Origin: Pseudomonas marginalis
GTDB taxonomy: Bacteria > Pseudomonadota > Gammaproteobacteria > Pseudomonadales > Pseudomonadaceae
Assembly: GCF_008692035.1 (NCBI RefSeq)
Contig: NZ_VTFG01000001.1
Span: forward strand, 3,349,501 to 3,413,500
Direction: 5' to 3'
Length of the DNA stretch: 64,000 nt
The first letter of the stretch is position 1. The number at the start of each line of letters is the position of its first letter. Both the position numbers and the translations under genes were made by a program. A model generated the notes under the pieces. That model ran no database searches, was not told where the DNA came from, and saw only the letters and a list, made by a program, of their open reading frames with translations. Below are positions 55,656 to 64,000 of this stretch, piece after piece.

Positions 55656-56921
55656 ATGTATCTGTTTCGTCTAGCCATGGCCAGCCTGGCTAACCGCCGC
55701 TTTACCGCGATCCTCACCGCCTTCGCCATCGCCTTGTCGGTGTGCCTGCTGCTGGCGGTGGAACGCGTGCGCGTTGAGGCCCGCAACAGTTTCGCCAGCA
55801 CCATCAGCGGCACCGACCTGATCGTCGGCGCGCGCTCCGGTTCGGTCAACCTGCTGCTGTACTCGGTGTTCCGCATCGGCAACGCCACCAACAACATTCG
55901 GTGGGACAGCTACGAGCACTTCGCCGCCAGCCCCCAGGTGAAATGGGCCATCCCGATTTCCCTCGGCGACTCCCATCGCGGTTACCGGGTGATGGGCACC
56001 AACGAGTCGTACTTCGAGCACTACCAGTACGGGCGCAAACAGAACCTGGAACTGGCCAGCGGCCGCGCCTTCGCCACCGACCCGTTCGAAGTGGTGCTCG
56101 GCGCCGAAGTCGCCGATGCCCTGCACTACAAGCTCGGCGACAAGCTGGTGCTGGCCCACGGCGTGGCGGTGGTCAGCCTGGTAAAACACGATGACAAACC
56201 GTTCACCGTGGTCGGTATTCTCAAGCGCACCGGCACGCCGGTGGACCGCACGCTGCATATCAGCCTCGGCGGCATGGAGGCGATCCATATCGACTGGCAC
56301 AACGGCGTACCGGCCCAGGGCAAAGGCCGCATCAGTGCCGACCAGGCGCGCAACATGGACCTCACCCCGCAAGCCATCACGGCCTTTATGCTCGGCCTGA
56401 ACAACAAGATTTCCACCTTCGCCCTGCAGCGGGAGATCAACGAATTCCGTGGCGAACCGATGCTGGCGATCCTGCCCGGCGTGGCGCTGCAAGAGCTGTG
56501 GAGCATGATGGGCACCGCCGAAAAAGCCTTGTTCGTGATCTCGCTGTTCGTGGTGCTGACCGGTTTGATCGGCATGCTCACCGCAATCCTCACCAGCCTC
56601 AACGAACGCCGCCGCGAAATGGCGATCCTGCGCTCGGTGGGCGCGCGGCCGTGGCATATCGCAACCTTGCTGATTTTCGAAGCCTTCGCCCTGGCCCTGT
56701 CCGGGGTGATCGCAGGCGTGGGCTTGCTGTATGTGTGCATCGCCGCATCGCGCGGGTATTTGCAGGCCAATTACGGCCTCGACCTGCCGATGTCGTGGCC
56801 CAGCGAATATGAATGGACCCTGCTCGCCGGTATCCTGGCGGCAGCGCTATTGATGGGCAGCGTGCCCGCCTGGCGCGCCTACCGACAATCCCTGGCCGAT
56901 GGGCTGTCCATACGTTTATGA
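55656..56921 (+). CDS. ABC transporter permease (FtsX/LolC-MacB type)
   Basis: A 421-residue protein with four membrane segments, one at the N-terminus and three near the C-terminus. A large periplasmic domain lies between, and an FtsX-domain (SLFVVLTGLIGMLTAILTSL, then NERRREMAILRSVGARPW) ends the protein. It forms a MacB-type mechanotransmission system with the adjacent ATPase. The transported ligand is unknown. The context of a histidine-rich protein suggests a link to zinc supply. Confidence 0.9.
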   Translation: MYLFRLAMASLANRRFTAILTAFAIALSVCLLLAVERVRVEARNSFASTISGTDLIVGARSGSVNLLLYSVFRIGNATNNIRWDSYEHFAASPQVKWAIPISLGDSHRGYRVMGTNESYFEHYQYGRKQNLELASGRAFATDPFEVVLGAEVADALHYKLGDKLVLAHGVAVVSLVKHDDKPFTVVGILKRTGTPVDRTLHISLGGMEAIHIDWHNGVPAQGKGRISADQARNMDLTPQAITAFMLGLNNKISTFALQREINEFRGEPMLAILPGVALQELWSMMGTAEKALFVISLFVVLTGLIGMLTAILTSLNERRREMAILRSVGARPWHIATLLIFEAFALALSGVIAGVGLLYVCIAASRGYLQANYGLDLPMSWPSEYEWTLLAGILAAALLMGSVPAWRAYRQSLADGLSIRL

Positions 56922-56932
56922 GGAAGGCTTCG

Positions 56933-57454
56933 ATGCGTCGCGCTCTGTTTGCGTTATTGCTGCTGGTGGCCGTGCCGGCCTGGGCGGAGGACCAGCCCAG
57001 GGATTTGTCCTGGCAGGAGATGATCCCGCCGGACGCGCCGCCGGAAATCCCCAACATGAAACCGCTGCACGACCTGTCGAACATGGCCGATGCCTTGTCC
57101 GTCGAAGCGGCGCCAGCAGCCAAGCAGGATCTGCCCAATGCGCCGGTGGTGCAGAGTCTCGATGGCCAGCACATCCGCCTGCCCGGGTATATCGTGCCGC
57201 TGGAAGTCAGTGAAGAAGGGCGCACCACCGAGTTCCTGCTGGTGCCGTACTTCGGCGCGTGCATCCATGTGCCGCCGCCGCCATCGAATCAGATCGTGCA
57301 CGTGAAAAGCGAACTCGGCGTGAAGCTCGATGAGCTCTACCAGCCGTACTGGATCGAGGGGGCGATGCAGGTCAAACCGTCCACCAGTGAACTGGCCGAC
57401 GCCGGCTACCAGATGGATGCCGAGAAAATTTATATCTACGAACTGCCGGAATAA
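56933..57454 (+). CDS. DUF3299 secreted protein
   Basis: A 173-residue exported protein with a clear signal peptide (RRALFALLLLVAVPAWAED). A conserved core includes IRLPGYIVPLEV, FLLVPYFGACIHVPPPPSNQ and KLDELYQPYWIEG. The conserved Cys and His in GACIH suggest metal or redox chemistry, but its role is unknown. AGGAAGG (56921-56927) six bases before the ATG at 56933 sets the start; an earlier ATG at 56918 overlaps the permease stop. Last gene of the operon. Confidence 0.85.
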   Translation: MRRALFALLLLVAVPAWAEDQPRDLSWQEMIPPDAPPEIPNMKPLHDLSNMADALSVEAAPAAKQDLPNAPVVQSLDGQHIRLPGYIVPLEVSEEGRTTEFLLVPYFGACIHVPPPPSNQIVHVKSELGVKLDELYQPYWIEGAMQVKPSTSELADAGYQMDAEKIYIYELPE

Positions 57455-57471
57455 CGCTGATCGCCCTTTCA

Positions 57472-57485
57472 TTGAGCTGAGTCAA
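57472..57485 (+). promoter_or_regulatory. ANR/FNR-type box before oprG
   Basis: TTGAGCTGAGTCAA matches the TTGAT-N4-ATCAA consensus at 8 of 10 fixed bases. Its centre lies about 41 bases before the start predicted from a TACCAT (-10) at 57507-57512, the class II activation position. OprG of P. aeruginosa is known to respond to anaerobiosis through ANR. Confidence 0.6.
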
Positions 57486-57548
57486 AAGACCGGACGGAAC
57501 GATCTTTACCATTGGACGTACAACTTCTAAACGTCCTCTGGAGCTCCC

Positions 57549-58247
57549 ATGAACAAGTCTCTGCTCGGCGCGTCCCTCTTCGCCCTCGCACTCGCCGCCC
57601 CTGCCGTCCACGCTCACGAAGCGGGCGACATTCTGATTCGTGCCGGTGCAATCACCGTGAACCCGAAGGCAGACAGCAGCACCGTCAAAGTTGACCAGGG
57701 CCCACTGGCCGGCGCCAACCTGGGCGGCAAGGCGACCATGAGCAGCGACACCCAGCTGGGCTTGAACTTCGCCTACATGCTCACCAGCCATGTCGGTATC
57801 GAACTGCTGGCGGCCACGCCGTTCGAGCATGACGTGAAGATCAAGGGCACCGCCCTCGGCGCCGCCAACGGCAAGCTCGGTACGCTGAAACACCTGCCGC
57901 CGACCCTGAGCGTCGTGTACTACCCGCTGGACAATAAATCCCCGTTCCAGCCGTATGTAGGCGCCGGTATCAACTACACCTGGATCTACGACGAACACGT
58001 CGGCAGCCGCGCCTCCGAAGCCGGCTTCAGCAACTTCAAGGCCGAGAACTCCTGGGGTTGGGCTGCGCAGATCGGCGCGGACTACATGATCAACGACAAG
58101 TGGATGATCAACGCCCAGGCCCGCTACATCGACATCAGCACCAAGGCCACCGTGGAAAACAACGCCGTGGCGCCTGGCACCCGGGCCAAGGTCAATGTGG
58201 ACGTGGACCCGATGGTTTACATGGTGGGTATCGGCTACAAGTTCTAA
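57549..58247 (+). CDS. oprG: Outer-membrane protein OprG (OmpW family)
   Basis: An eight-stranded barrel of the OmpW family that lets small hydrophobic molecules or amino acids pass. The 232-residue protein has a signal peptide (SLFALALAAPAVHAHE). The OmpW core DILIRAGAITVNPKADSS opens the mature part, with LGLNFAYMLTSHVGIELLAA, FQPYVGAGINYTWIY and the terminal YMVGIGYKF (aromatic end). The ATG follows GGAGCTCCC. Confidence 0.93.
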   Translation: MNKSLLGASLFALALAAPAVHAHEAGDILIRAGAITVNPKADSSTVKVDQGPLAGANLGGKATMSSDTQLGLNFAYMLTSHVGIELLAATPFEHDVKIKGTALGAANGKLGTLKHLPPTLSVVYYPLDNKSPFQPYVGAGINYTWIYDEHVGSRASEAGFSNFKAENSWGWAAQIGADYMINDKWMINAQARYIDISTKATVENNAVAPGTRAKVNVDVDPMVYMVGIGYKF

Positions 58248-58263
58248 GCAACACTGCATAACC

Positions 58264-58331
58264 AATGTGGGAGGGGGGTTGCTGTGGTGAGGGACAAGTC
58301 CCCATCACCACAGCAACCCCCCTCCCACATT
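58264..58331. repeat. Long perfect inverted repeat between oprG and the RmlD-like gene
   Basis: A 27-base arm (from AATGTGGGAGGGGGGTTGC) is exactly inverted at the other end (GCAACCCCCCTCCCACATT). A smaller GGGAC/GTCCC stem is in the centre. REP sequence forms its outer part. It separates two convergent genes and probably acts as a bidirectional terminator. Confidence 0.88.
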
Positions 58332-58346
58332 TTGCTTTGTGTCGTG

Positions 58347-59231
58347 TCAGCTATGGCGGTAGAACCGGTCCAGCAACGCCGGTAACCCCGCTCGCCACGC
58401 CCGCGGCTTGATGCCGAAGGTGTGGAGGATTTTCTTGCAGGCCAGCACCGCATGCTGCGGTTCGTCTGCCGCATCCGGCCGTGCCGCGTGGGCCTGGGCG
58501 GTGGGCGCTTCAATGGCCAGCGCATGGTAGCTGCGCGCTTCGGTGAGGATCGCCTGGCCCAGCGCCAGCGGCGTGGTCGCCTCATGCCCGGCGTAGTGGT
58601 AAGTGCCCCACAGCGGCGCCGCGCAATCGAGTTGCTTGAGCACCGAGATGATCACCCGCGCGGCATCGTCCACCGGCGTCGGGTTGCCGCGACGGTCGTC
58701 GGCCATCAGCAATTCATCCGGTTTCTCGGCCCGGGCCAGGAAGCGCCCGAGGGTGCCGTCGACGCTGTCATCCAGCAGCCAGCCAAAACGCAACAGCACA
58801 TGTTGCGGACACGTCGCGCGCACGCTCTGTTCGATCCGCCATAACGCCTGGCCCCGCAGGCCCAGGGGCACCGGCTCGTCCTTTTCGCTGTAGGCGGTGG
58901 CGCGGGAGCCATCGAACACGCGGTAGCTGGACGGTTGCAGCAGGGTAATGTTGTGGTGCTGGCACAGTTCGGCCAGGCGCTCGATGGCGAACTCCTGGGC
59001 GGCCAGGCGGGTTTCGCTGACGGCTTCGGCCTGGAACCAGTCGAAATAGTAGGCGAGGTTGATCAACGCATCGGGACGGGTGTCGTCGAGCAATTGGGTG
59101 AGGCTTGCGGCATCCCAGCCGTCTTGGGGCGGTTTGGGTGCGAGGAAACCAATGTCTTCCTCTGCACCGAGGCGAATCAGCGCCTGCCCGAGGGCATTCC
59201 CGCCGCCCAGTAACATAAGGCGCATTCGCAT
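58347..59231 (-). CDS. RmlD-like sugar-nucleotide-binding protein
   Basis: A 294-residue Rossmann protein similar to dTDP-4-dehydrorhamnose reductases: MLLGGGNALGQALIRLGAEE, then ALINLAYYFDWFQAE, RVFDGSRATAYSEKDEPVP and RFGWLLDDSVDGTLGRF. The substrate is unknown and no rhamnose-pathway genes are near. The start is ATG at 59229-59231, with another ATG two codons later. It is convergent with oprG across the long inverted repeat. Confidence 0.8.
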   Translation of the reverse strand: MRMRLMLLGGGNALGQALIRLGAEEDIGFLAPKPPQDGWDAASLTQLLDDTRPDALINLAYYFDWFQAEAVSETRLAAQEFAIERLAELCQHHNITLLQPSSYRVFDGSRATAYSEKDEPVPLGLRGQALWRIEQSVRATCPQHVLLRFGWLLDDSVDGTLGRFLARAEKPDELLMADDRRGNPTPVDDAARVIISVLKQLDCAAPLWGTYHYAGHEATTPLALGQAILTEARSYHALAIEAPTAQAHAARPDAADEPQHAVLACKKILHTFGIKPRAWRAGLPALLDRFYRHS

Positions 59232-59397
59232 AGATTGAGCAGGCCCGGTCTGTTTGGAACGATGGTTATGGTCGGCAAGCCCGTGAGGCGTGCCGTAGGT
59301 TTATTCCAGAATCGTTGCATTTTGCGGGTTTGTAGCGCAACCGTCACGGATAAAGTGCGGGGTTGCAACTTGTTGGAGCGGGCCGCATAACTTAGGC

Positions 59398-62300
59398 ATG
59401 AACCTTCCTGAATCAACCGACACGGTATTGAACGGCTTCCACCCCGCCGTCAGCACCTGGTTCCGCCACACCTTCCCTTCGGTGACCAGCGCCCAGGCCC
59501 AGGCGTGGCCGCTGATCCGCCAGCGCCGCTCGACGCTGATCGCAGCGCCCACCGGCTCCGGCAAGACGCTGACGGCGTTCCTCGCGGTGCTCGATGACCT
59601 GGTTCACCAGGGCCTGGCCAACGGCGGGCAACTGCCGGACGAGACGCTGGTGGTGTATGTGTCGCCGCTCAAGGCGCTGTCCAACGATATCCAGATCAAC
59701 CTGCAAACCCCGCAGGCCGGGATCACCGAGCATTTGCAGCGCCTGGGCCTGCCGCCACTGGTGGTCCGCACCGCCGTGCGCACCGGCGATACCCCGCAGA
59801 AAGACCGCGCACAGATGCGCAAGCGCCCGCCGCATATCCTGGTGACCACACCGGAATCGCTCTACGTGCTGCTGGGCTCGGACTCCGGCCGGCAGATGCT
59901 GGCCAGCGCGCGCACGGTGATCGTCGATGAAATCCACGCCATCGCCGCCAGCAAACGCGGCAGCCACCTGGCCCTGAGCCTGGAGCGCCTGCAAGGCTTG
60001 TGCGCCGAGCCGCTGACCCGCATCGGTCTGTCGGCCACGCAAAAACCCATTGAAGCCGTGTCGCGCTTTCTGGTGGGCACTGAGCGAACGTGCGACATCG
60101 TCGACATCGGCCATGCCCGCCCCCGCGACCTGGATATCGAAGTGCCGCCGGTGCCGCTGTCGGCGGTGATGGCCAACGATGTCTGGGAGCTGGTCTACGA
60201 CCGCCTCGCCGCCCTTGCCCGTGAGCACCGCACCACGCTGATCTTCGTCAACACCCGGCGCCTGGCCGAACGCCTGGCTCGGCACCTGAGCGAGCGCCTG
60301 GGCAAGAGCGCCGTGGCCGCCCACCACGGCAGCCTGGCCAAGGAAATGCGCCTGGATGCCGAGCAACGGCTCAAGGCCGGCGAGTTGCAAGTGCTGATCG
60401 CCACCGCGTCACTGGAGCTGGGGATTGATATCGGCGATGTCGATTTGGTGTGCCAGATCGGTTCGCCGGGCTCCATCAACGGCTTTCTGCAACGGGTGGG
60501 CCGCTCCGGGCACCAGGTCGGCGGCACGCCCAAGGGGCGCCTGTTCGCCACCACCCGCGACGATCTGATCGAATGCGCCGCCCTGCTCGATTGTGTGCGG
60601 CGGGGAGAACTGGACACCGTGCAGATCCCGGTGGCGCCCCTGGACGTGCTGGCCCAGCAGATCATCGCCGAGGTCAGTGCCCAGGAGTGGCCGGAGCAGG
60701 TCCTGCTCGACCTGATCCACCGCGCCGCGCCCTACGCCACCCTGGATGAACGCCACTACCAGGCGCTGTTGCAGATGCTCGCCGACGGCTACAACGGGCG
60801 CCAGGGTATCCGCAGCGCGTACCTGCACCGCGATGCCCTGACCCGCACCCTGCGCGGTCGCCGTGGCGCCAGGCTGACCGCCGTGACCAGCGGCGGCACC
60901 ATCCCCGACAACGCCGACTACAGTGTGTTGCTCGAACCCCAGAGCCTGAACATCGGCAGCGTCAACGAAGACTTCGCGGTGGAAAGCATCGCCGGGGATA
61001 TCTTCCAGCTCGGTAATACGTCCTACAGGATCCTGCGGGTCGAAGCCGGCAAAGTGCGGGTCGAAGACGCCCATGGCCAGCCGCCGACCATTCCGTTCTG
61101 GCTCGGCGAAGCGCCAGGGCGCAGCAATGAGTTATCCGCCGCGGTCGCGCGTTTGCAGGGGCAACTCGACACCCTGCTCAGCGCCAGCCCCGGCGACCTG
61201 CAACCGGCGCAAGAGTGGCTCACCGGCACCCTTGGCCTGAACCGCGCCAGCGCCGAACAGATCCTCGACTACCTGGCCCGCGCGCGCCTGGCCCTCGGCG
61301 CGTTGCCGTCCCGGGACACGTTGATCATGGAGCGGTTTTTCGACGAATCCGGCGGCACCCAGTTGATCATCCACACGCCGTTCGGCAGCCGCATCAACCG
61401 GGCCTGGGGCCTGGCCTTGCGCAAGCGTTTTTGCCGCACCTTCAATTTCGAATTGCAGGCGGCAGCCAGCGAAAATGCGATCGTGCTGTCGCTGTCCACC
61501 AGCCACAGTTTCGAGCTGGATGAGGTGTGGCGTTACCTCAACAGCCACAGTGCTGAACACCTGCTGATCCAGGCGGTGCTGGATGCGCCGCTGTTCGGCG
61601 TGCGCTGGCGCTGGAACGCCGGCGTGGCCCTGGCGCTGCCGCGCTTTACCGGCGGACGCAAAGTGGCGCCGCAGCTGCAGCGTATGAAGAGCGAAGACCT
61701 GATCGCCAGTGTGTTCCCCGACCAGATCGCCTGCCTGGAAAACCTCGCCGGCGAACGCGAAGTGCCCGAGCACCCGCTGGTGGAACAAACCCTCGATGAC
61801 TGCCTGCACGAAGCCATGGACAGCGACGCCTGGCTTGCCTTGCTGCGGCGCATGGAGCGCGGCGAAGTGCGCTTGATCAGCCGCGACCTGCCGGCGCCCT
61901 CGCCCATGGCCGCCGAAATCCTCAGCGCGCGCCCCTACACCTTTCTCGACGATGCACCGCTGGAAGAACGCCGCACCCAGGCCGTGCTCAACCGCCGTTG
62001 GAGCGACCCGCAGAGCACCGACGACCTCGGCGCACTGGATGCGGACGCCATCGCTGGCGTGCGCGAAGAGGCCTGGCCGGCGCCCCATGGCGTGGATGAA
62101 ATGCATGAGGCACTGATGAGCCTGGCGTGCATCACCAGTCACGAAGTCACGGCGCCATGGGCCGAGTGGCTGAACGCCTTGGCCAAGGCTGGCCGCGCCT
62201 TTCAATTGTCCAATGGCCTGTGGGTCGCGGTGGAGCGCCTGGGGTGTTTGCAGGCGATCTACCCCAACAATTTGCCGTTGCTCCCCGGCTTCGATGAGCC

Positions 62301-63645
62301 CTGGACCTTTGACGACGCACTCGTCGAGGTGCTGCGTGCACGCCTGGGTGGCTTCGGCCCGCAGAGCATTATCGAGATCGCCGCGCCACTGGCCCTGCCG
62401 CTGGCCGACGTTACCCGGGCGCTGGCCCGCCTGGAGCAGGAAGGCTACGTGCTGCGCGGTCGCTTCAGCCCCGGCGCACTCGAGGAACAATGGTGCGAAC
62501 GGCATCTGCTCGCCCGCATTCATCGCTACACGGTCAAGCGCCTGCGCCGGGAAATCGAGCCGGTGGCGCTGCAGGATTTCATGCGCTTCCTGTTCGATTG
62601 GCAGCATCTGTCCGACAGCACGCGGGGCCAGGGCAACGCGATGCTGCCGCAGATTGTCGGCCAGTTCGAAGGCTACGCCGCCGCCACGTCGGCCTGGGAC
62701 AGTGACCTGCTCAGTGCGCGGCTCAAGGATTACTCATCGACCTGGCTCGACGAGCTGTGCCGCAGCGGCAAGCTGGTGTGGACGCGCTTGAGCAACAAGT
62801 CCGGCGCCATCGCCCTGCGCAGCACACCGGTGGTGCTGTTGCCGCGCAGCCAGGTGGCATTGTGGAGCGGGCTCACCGAACCCACCGACAGCACGACGCT
62901 GTCGCCCAAGGCGCAGAAAGTCCACCTGGCCTTGCGCGAACACGGCGCGCTGTTTTTCGATGAGCTGGTGCACGAAGCCCATCTGCTGCGCAGCGAACTG
63001 GAAACCGCCTTGCAGGAACTGGTCGGCGCCGGCCTGGTGAATGCCGACAGTTTTGCCGGGTTGCGCGCACTGACCACCCCGGCCAGCAAGCGCCAGGCGC
63101 GCAGCAGTCGGCGCGGGCGTGGGGCGTTTATCGGCGGCATGGACGATGCCGGGCGCTGGGCGCTGATTCGCCGCCCCTCGACCGCCGCCGGCCCGCACTC
63201 GGCCGAAACCCTGGAACATGTGGCGATGACCTTGCTGCGCCGTTATGGCGTGGTGTTCTGGCGCTTGCTGGAGCGCGAGGCGGATTGGTTGCCGAGTTGG
63301 CGCGAACTGCTACGCACATTCCATCGGCTGGAAGCCCGGGGTGAGATTCGCGGTGGGCGGTTTGTCAGCGGGCTGGCGGGTGAGCAGTTTGCGTTGCCGG
63401 AGGCGATCCCGTTGCTGCGCGAGGTGCGGCGCCGCCCCCATGACGGGAGTTTGATCGCCGTGTGCGGGGCTGACCCGCTGAACCTGGTGGGCACATTGTT
63501 ACCGGGCAGCAAGGTGCCGGCGGTGAGTGGGAATCGGGTTGTGTATCGGGATGGGTTGCCGGCGGCGGTGATGGTCGCCGGCAAGCAGCAGGTGTTGCTG
63601 GAGGTGGATCAGCAGGCGGTGCAGGAGAAGTTGATCAGGCATTGA
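59398..63645 (+). CDS. lhr: Lhr-type large ATP-dependent helicase
   Basis: A 1415-residue superfamily 2 helicase. The first ~850 residues form the Lhr core: Walker A IAAPTGSGKTLTAFL (about residue 46-60), VIVDEIHAIAASKRG (DEIH box), then helicase C motifs FVNTRRLAERLA, ASLELGIDIGDVDLV and FLQRVGRSGHQ. The rest is the C-terminal Lhr extension with winged-helix and uncharacterised domains. Lhr is a 3'-to-5' translocase in DNA repair. The ATG at 59398 lies near the start of a complete domain; the ribosome-binding site is weak. Confidence 0.92.
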   Translation: MNLPESTDTVLNGFHPAVSTWFRHTFPSVTSAQAQAWPLIRQRRSTLIAAPTGSGKTLTAFLAVLDDLVHQGLANGGQLPDETLVVYVSPLKALSNDIQINLQTPQAGITEHLQRLGLPPLVVRTAVRTGDTPQKDRAQMRKRPPHILVTTPESLYVLLGSDSGRQMLASARTVIVDEIHAIAASKRGSHLALSLERLQGLCAEPLTRIGLSATQKPIEAVSRFLVGTERTCDIVDIGHARPRDLDIEVPPVPLSAVMANDVWELVYDRLAALAREHRTTLIFVNTRRLAERLARHLSERLGKSAVAAHHGSLAKEMRLDAEQRLKAGELQVLIATASLELGIDIGDVDLVCQIGSPGSINGFLQRVGRSGHQVGGTPKGRLFATTRDDLIECAALLDCVRRGELDTVQIPVAPLDVLAQQIIAEVSAQEWPEQVLLDLIHRAAPYATLDERHYQALLQMLADGYNGRQGIRSAYLHRDALTRTLRGRRGARLTAVTSGGTIPDNADYSVLLEPQSLNIGSVNEDFAVESIAGDIFQLGNTSYRILRVEAGKVRVEDAHGQPPTIPFWLGEAPGRSNELSAAVARLQGQLDTLLSASPGDLQPAQEWLTGTLGLNRASAEQILDYLARARLALGALPSRDTLIMERFFDESGGTQLIIHTPFGSRINRAWGLALRKRFCRTFNFELQAAASENAIVLSLSTSHSFELDEVWRYLNSHSAEHLLIQAVLDAPLFGVRWRWNAGVALALPRFTGGRKVAPQLQRMKSEDLIASVFPDQIACLENLAGEREVPEHPLVEQTLDDCLHEAMDSDAWLALLRRMERGEVRLISRDLPAPSPMAAEILSARPYTFLDDAPLEERRTQAVLNRRWSDPQSTDDLGALDADAIAGVREEAWPAPHGVDEMHEALMSLACITSHEVTAPWAEWLNALAKAGRAFQLSNGLWVAVERLGCLQAIYPNNLPLLPGFDEPWTFDDALVEVLRARLGGFGPQSIIEIAAPLALPLADVTRALARLEQEGYVLRGRFSPGALEEQWCERHLLARIHRYTVKRLRREIEPVALQDFMRFLFDWQHLSDSTRGQGNAMLPQIVGQFEGYAAATSAWDSDLLSARLKDYSSTWLDELCRSGKLVWTRLSNKSGAIALRSTPVVLLPRSQVALWSGLTEPTDSTTLSPKAQKVHLALREHGALFFDELVHEAHLLRSELETALQELVGAGLVNADSFAGLRALTTPASKRQARSSRRGRGAFIGGMDDAGRWALIRRPSTAAGPHSAETLEHVAMTLLRRYGVVFWRLLEREADWLPSWRELLRTFHRLEARGEIRGGRFVSGLAGEQFALPEAIPLLREVRRRPHDGSLIAVCGADPLNLVGTLLPGSKVPAVSGNRVVYRDGLPAAVMVAGKQQVLLEVDQQAVQEKLIRH

Positions 63646-63656
63646 ATTTGAGGGCC

Positions 63657-64000
63657 TCATTGAGGCCTGGGCTGCTCCGTCAACACCACCGACGCCGGCA
63701 CCTCTTCATCCGGCTCATCCACCTGGGATGTACGCTTGGGCAACAAAACCTGCTGTGGATAAGTCTGCGCGAAGTGCACCGCATCACAGTTATCCACAAG
63801 CTTTTTCAAACGCTGGTTGAACGCACGGCTCACCGCGTATTGCCCACCCGACACAGTACGAAACTGCGCCGTGAGCACCACGCCATTGAGGTCCATCTTG
63901 TCGACGCCAAACACCTCCAGCGGCCCTTGCAGGTTGTACTTGAGGAACACATCGTCGCGGATCGACTGCCCGGCCTCGCGGATCAGCTCCACGGCCTTGT
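63657..64000 (-). CDS. MscS-family mechanosensitive channel, C-terminal part (cut by window edge)
   Basis: The 3' end of a minus-strand gene that continues past the window. The visible ~114 residues are the cytoplasmic end of an MscS-type channel: REAGQSIRDDVFLKYNLQGPLEVFGVDKMDLNGVVL, then QYAVSRAFNQRLKKLVDNC, and a variable acidic tail. It is convergent with lhr; the two stop codons are about ten bases apart. Confidence 0.8.
   Translation of the reverse strand, partial: KAVELIREAGQSIRDDVFLKYNLQGPLEVFGVDKMDLNGVVLTAQFRTVSGGQYAVSRAFNQRLKKLVDNCDAVHFAQTYPQQVLLPKRTSQVDEPDEEVPASVVLTEQPRPQ

Noticed and set aside
63653-63667. GGCCTCA-T-TGAGGCC palindrome at the lhr/mscS junction as a terminator
   Set aside because: The one-base centre cannot form a proper loop and it overlaps the end of the MscS coding frame, so only the palindrome itself is certain.

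Overview
The window is chromosomal DNA of a Pseudomonas of the fluorescens group. Gene content and order follow the P. aeruginosa stretch running from dacC/rlpA/mltB/rodA to the PA40xx region (mpl, eatR, eutBC, ppa, xseB-ispA-dxs, the rib genes, oprG). The DNA is GC-rich. The intergenic REP elements, with a GTGGGAGGGGGCTTGCCCCC-type core, are typical of P. fluorescens relatives. No tRNA or rRNA gene, insertion sequence, CRISPR array or intact prophage was seen.

Layout. 1-9.4 kb, minus strand: cell-wall elongation and housekeeping (dacA, rlpA, mltB, rodA, mrdA, rlmH, rsfS, nadD, proA). 9.5-17 kb: an alkyl-adenine glycosylase, a DedA-PAP2 fusion, a LON-domain protein, an LrgA/LrgB pair, a MaoC protein, a MORN-repeat C13 peptidase lipoprotein and an NAD(P)-binding protein, followed by a small lipoprotein, ubiX and mpl. 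19-26.6 kb: ethanolamine catabolism, with the activator eatR divergent from the operon aldehyde dehydrogenase-eat-eutB-eutC. A sigma-54 promoter and repeated TGTCACA-type half-sites lie between them. 26.7-30.6 kb: a GNAT protein, DedA, mtfA, ppa and a solitary phage-type S24 repressor, then a structured intergenic segment ending in a terminator (candidate sRNA).

31.0-37.1 kb holds the most unusual locus: eight co-directional genes that match the Escherichia coli yjfIJKLMC set (DUF2170, PspA-like, DUF2491, DUF350, DUF1190, ATP-grasp amidoligase), with a rhomboid protease and a TVGYGD potassium channel inserted. Its only evident promoter sits between two identical perfect 12-bp palindromes. The combination suggests a regulated envelope-stress or membrane-modification module of unknown chemistry.

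37.3-51.7 kb: a YcaC-like hydrolase, a decayed Fic gene, isoprenoid precursor genes (xseB, ispA, dxs), vitamin B12 uptake (btuB with a one-base frameshift in a C tract, and btuF), ribA, and the thiL-nusB-ribH-ribBX-ribE-ribD-nrdR block. 51.8-59.2 kb: a YbaY-like lipoprotein, a methyltransferase, cnoX, a small hypothetical gene, a four-gene histidine-rich/ABC-transporter operon that is probably zinc-responsive, oprG with an ANR-type box, and an RmlD-like protein. 59.4-64 kb: a large Lhr helicase and the 3' end of an MscS-type channel gene cut by the window edge.

Starts were chosen from ribosome-binding sites, signal peptides and overlaps with neighbouring genes. Family assignments come from motifs and remembered family features, not from searches. 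All P. aeruginosa locus comparisons are from memory.
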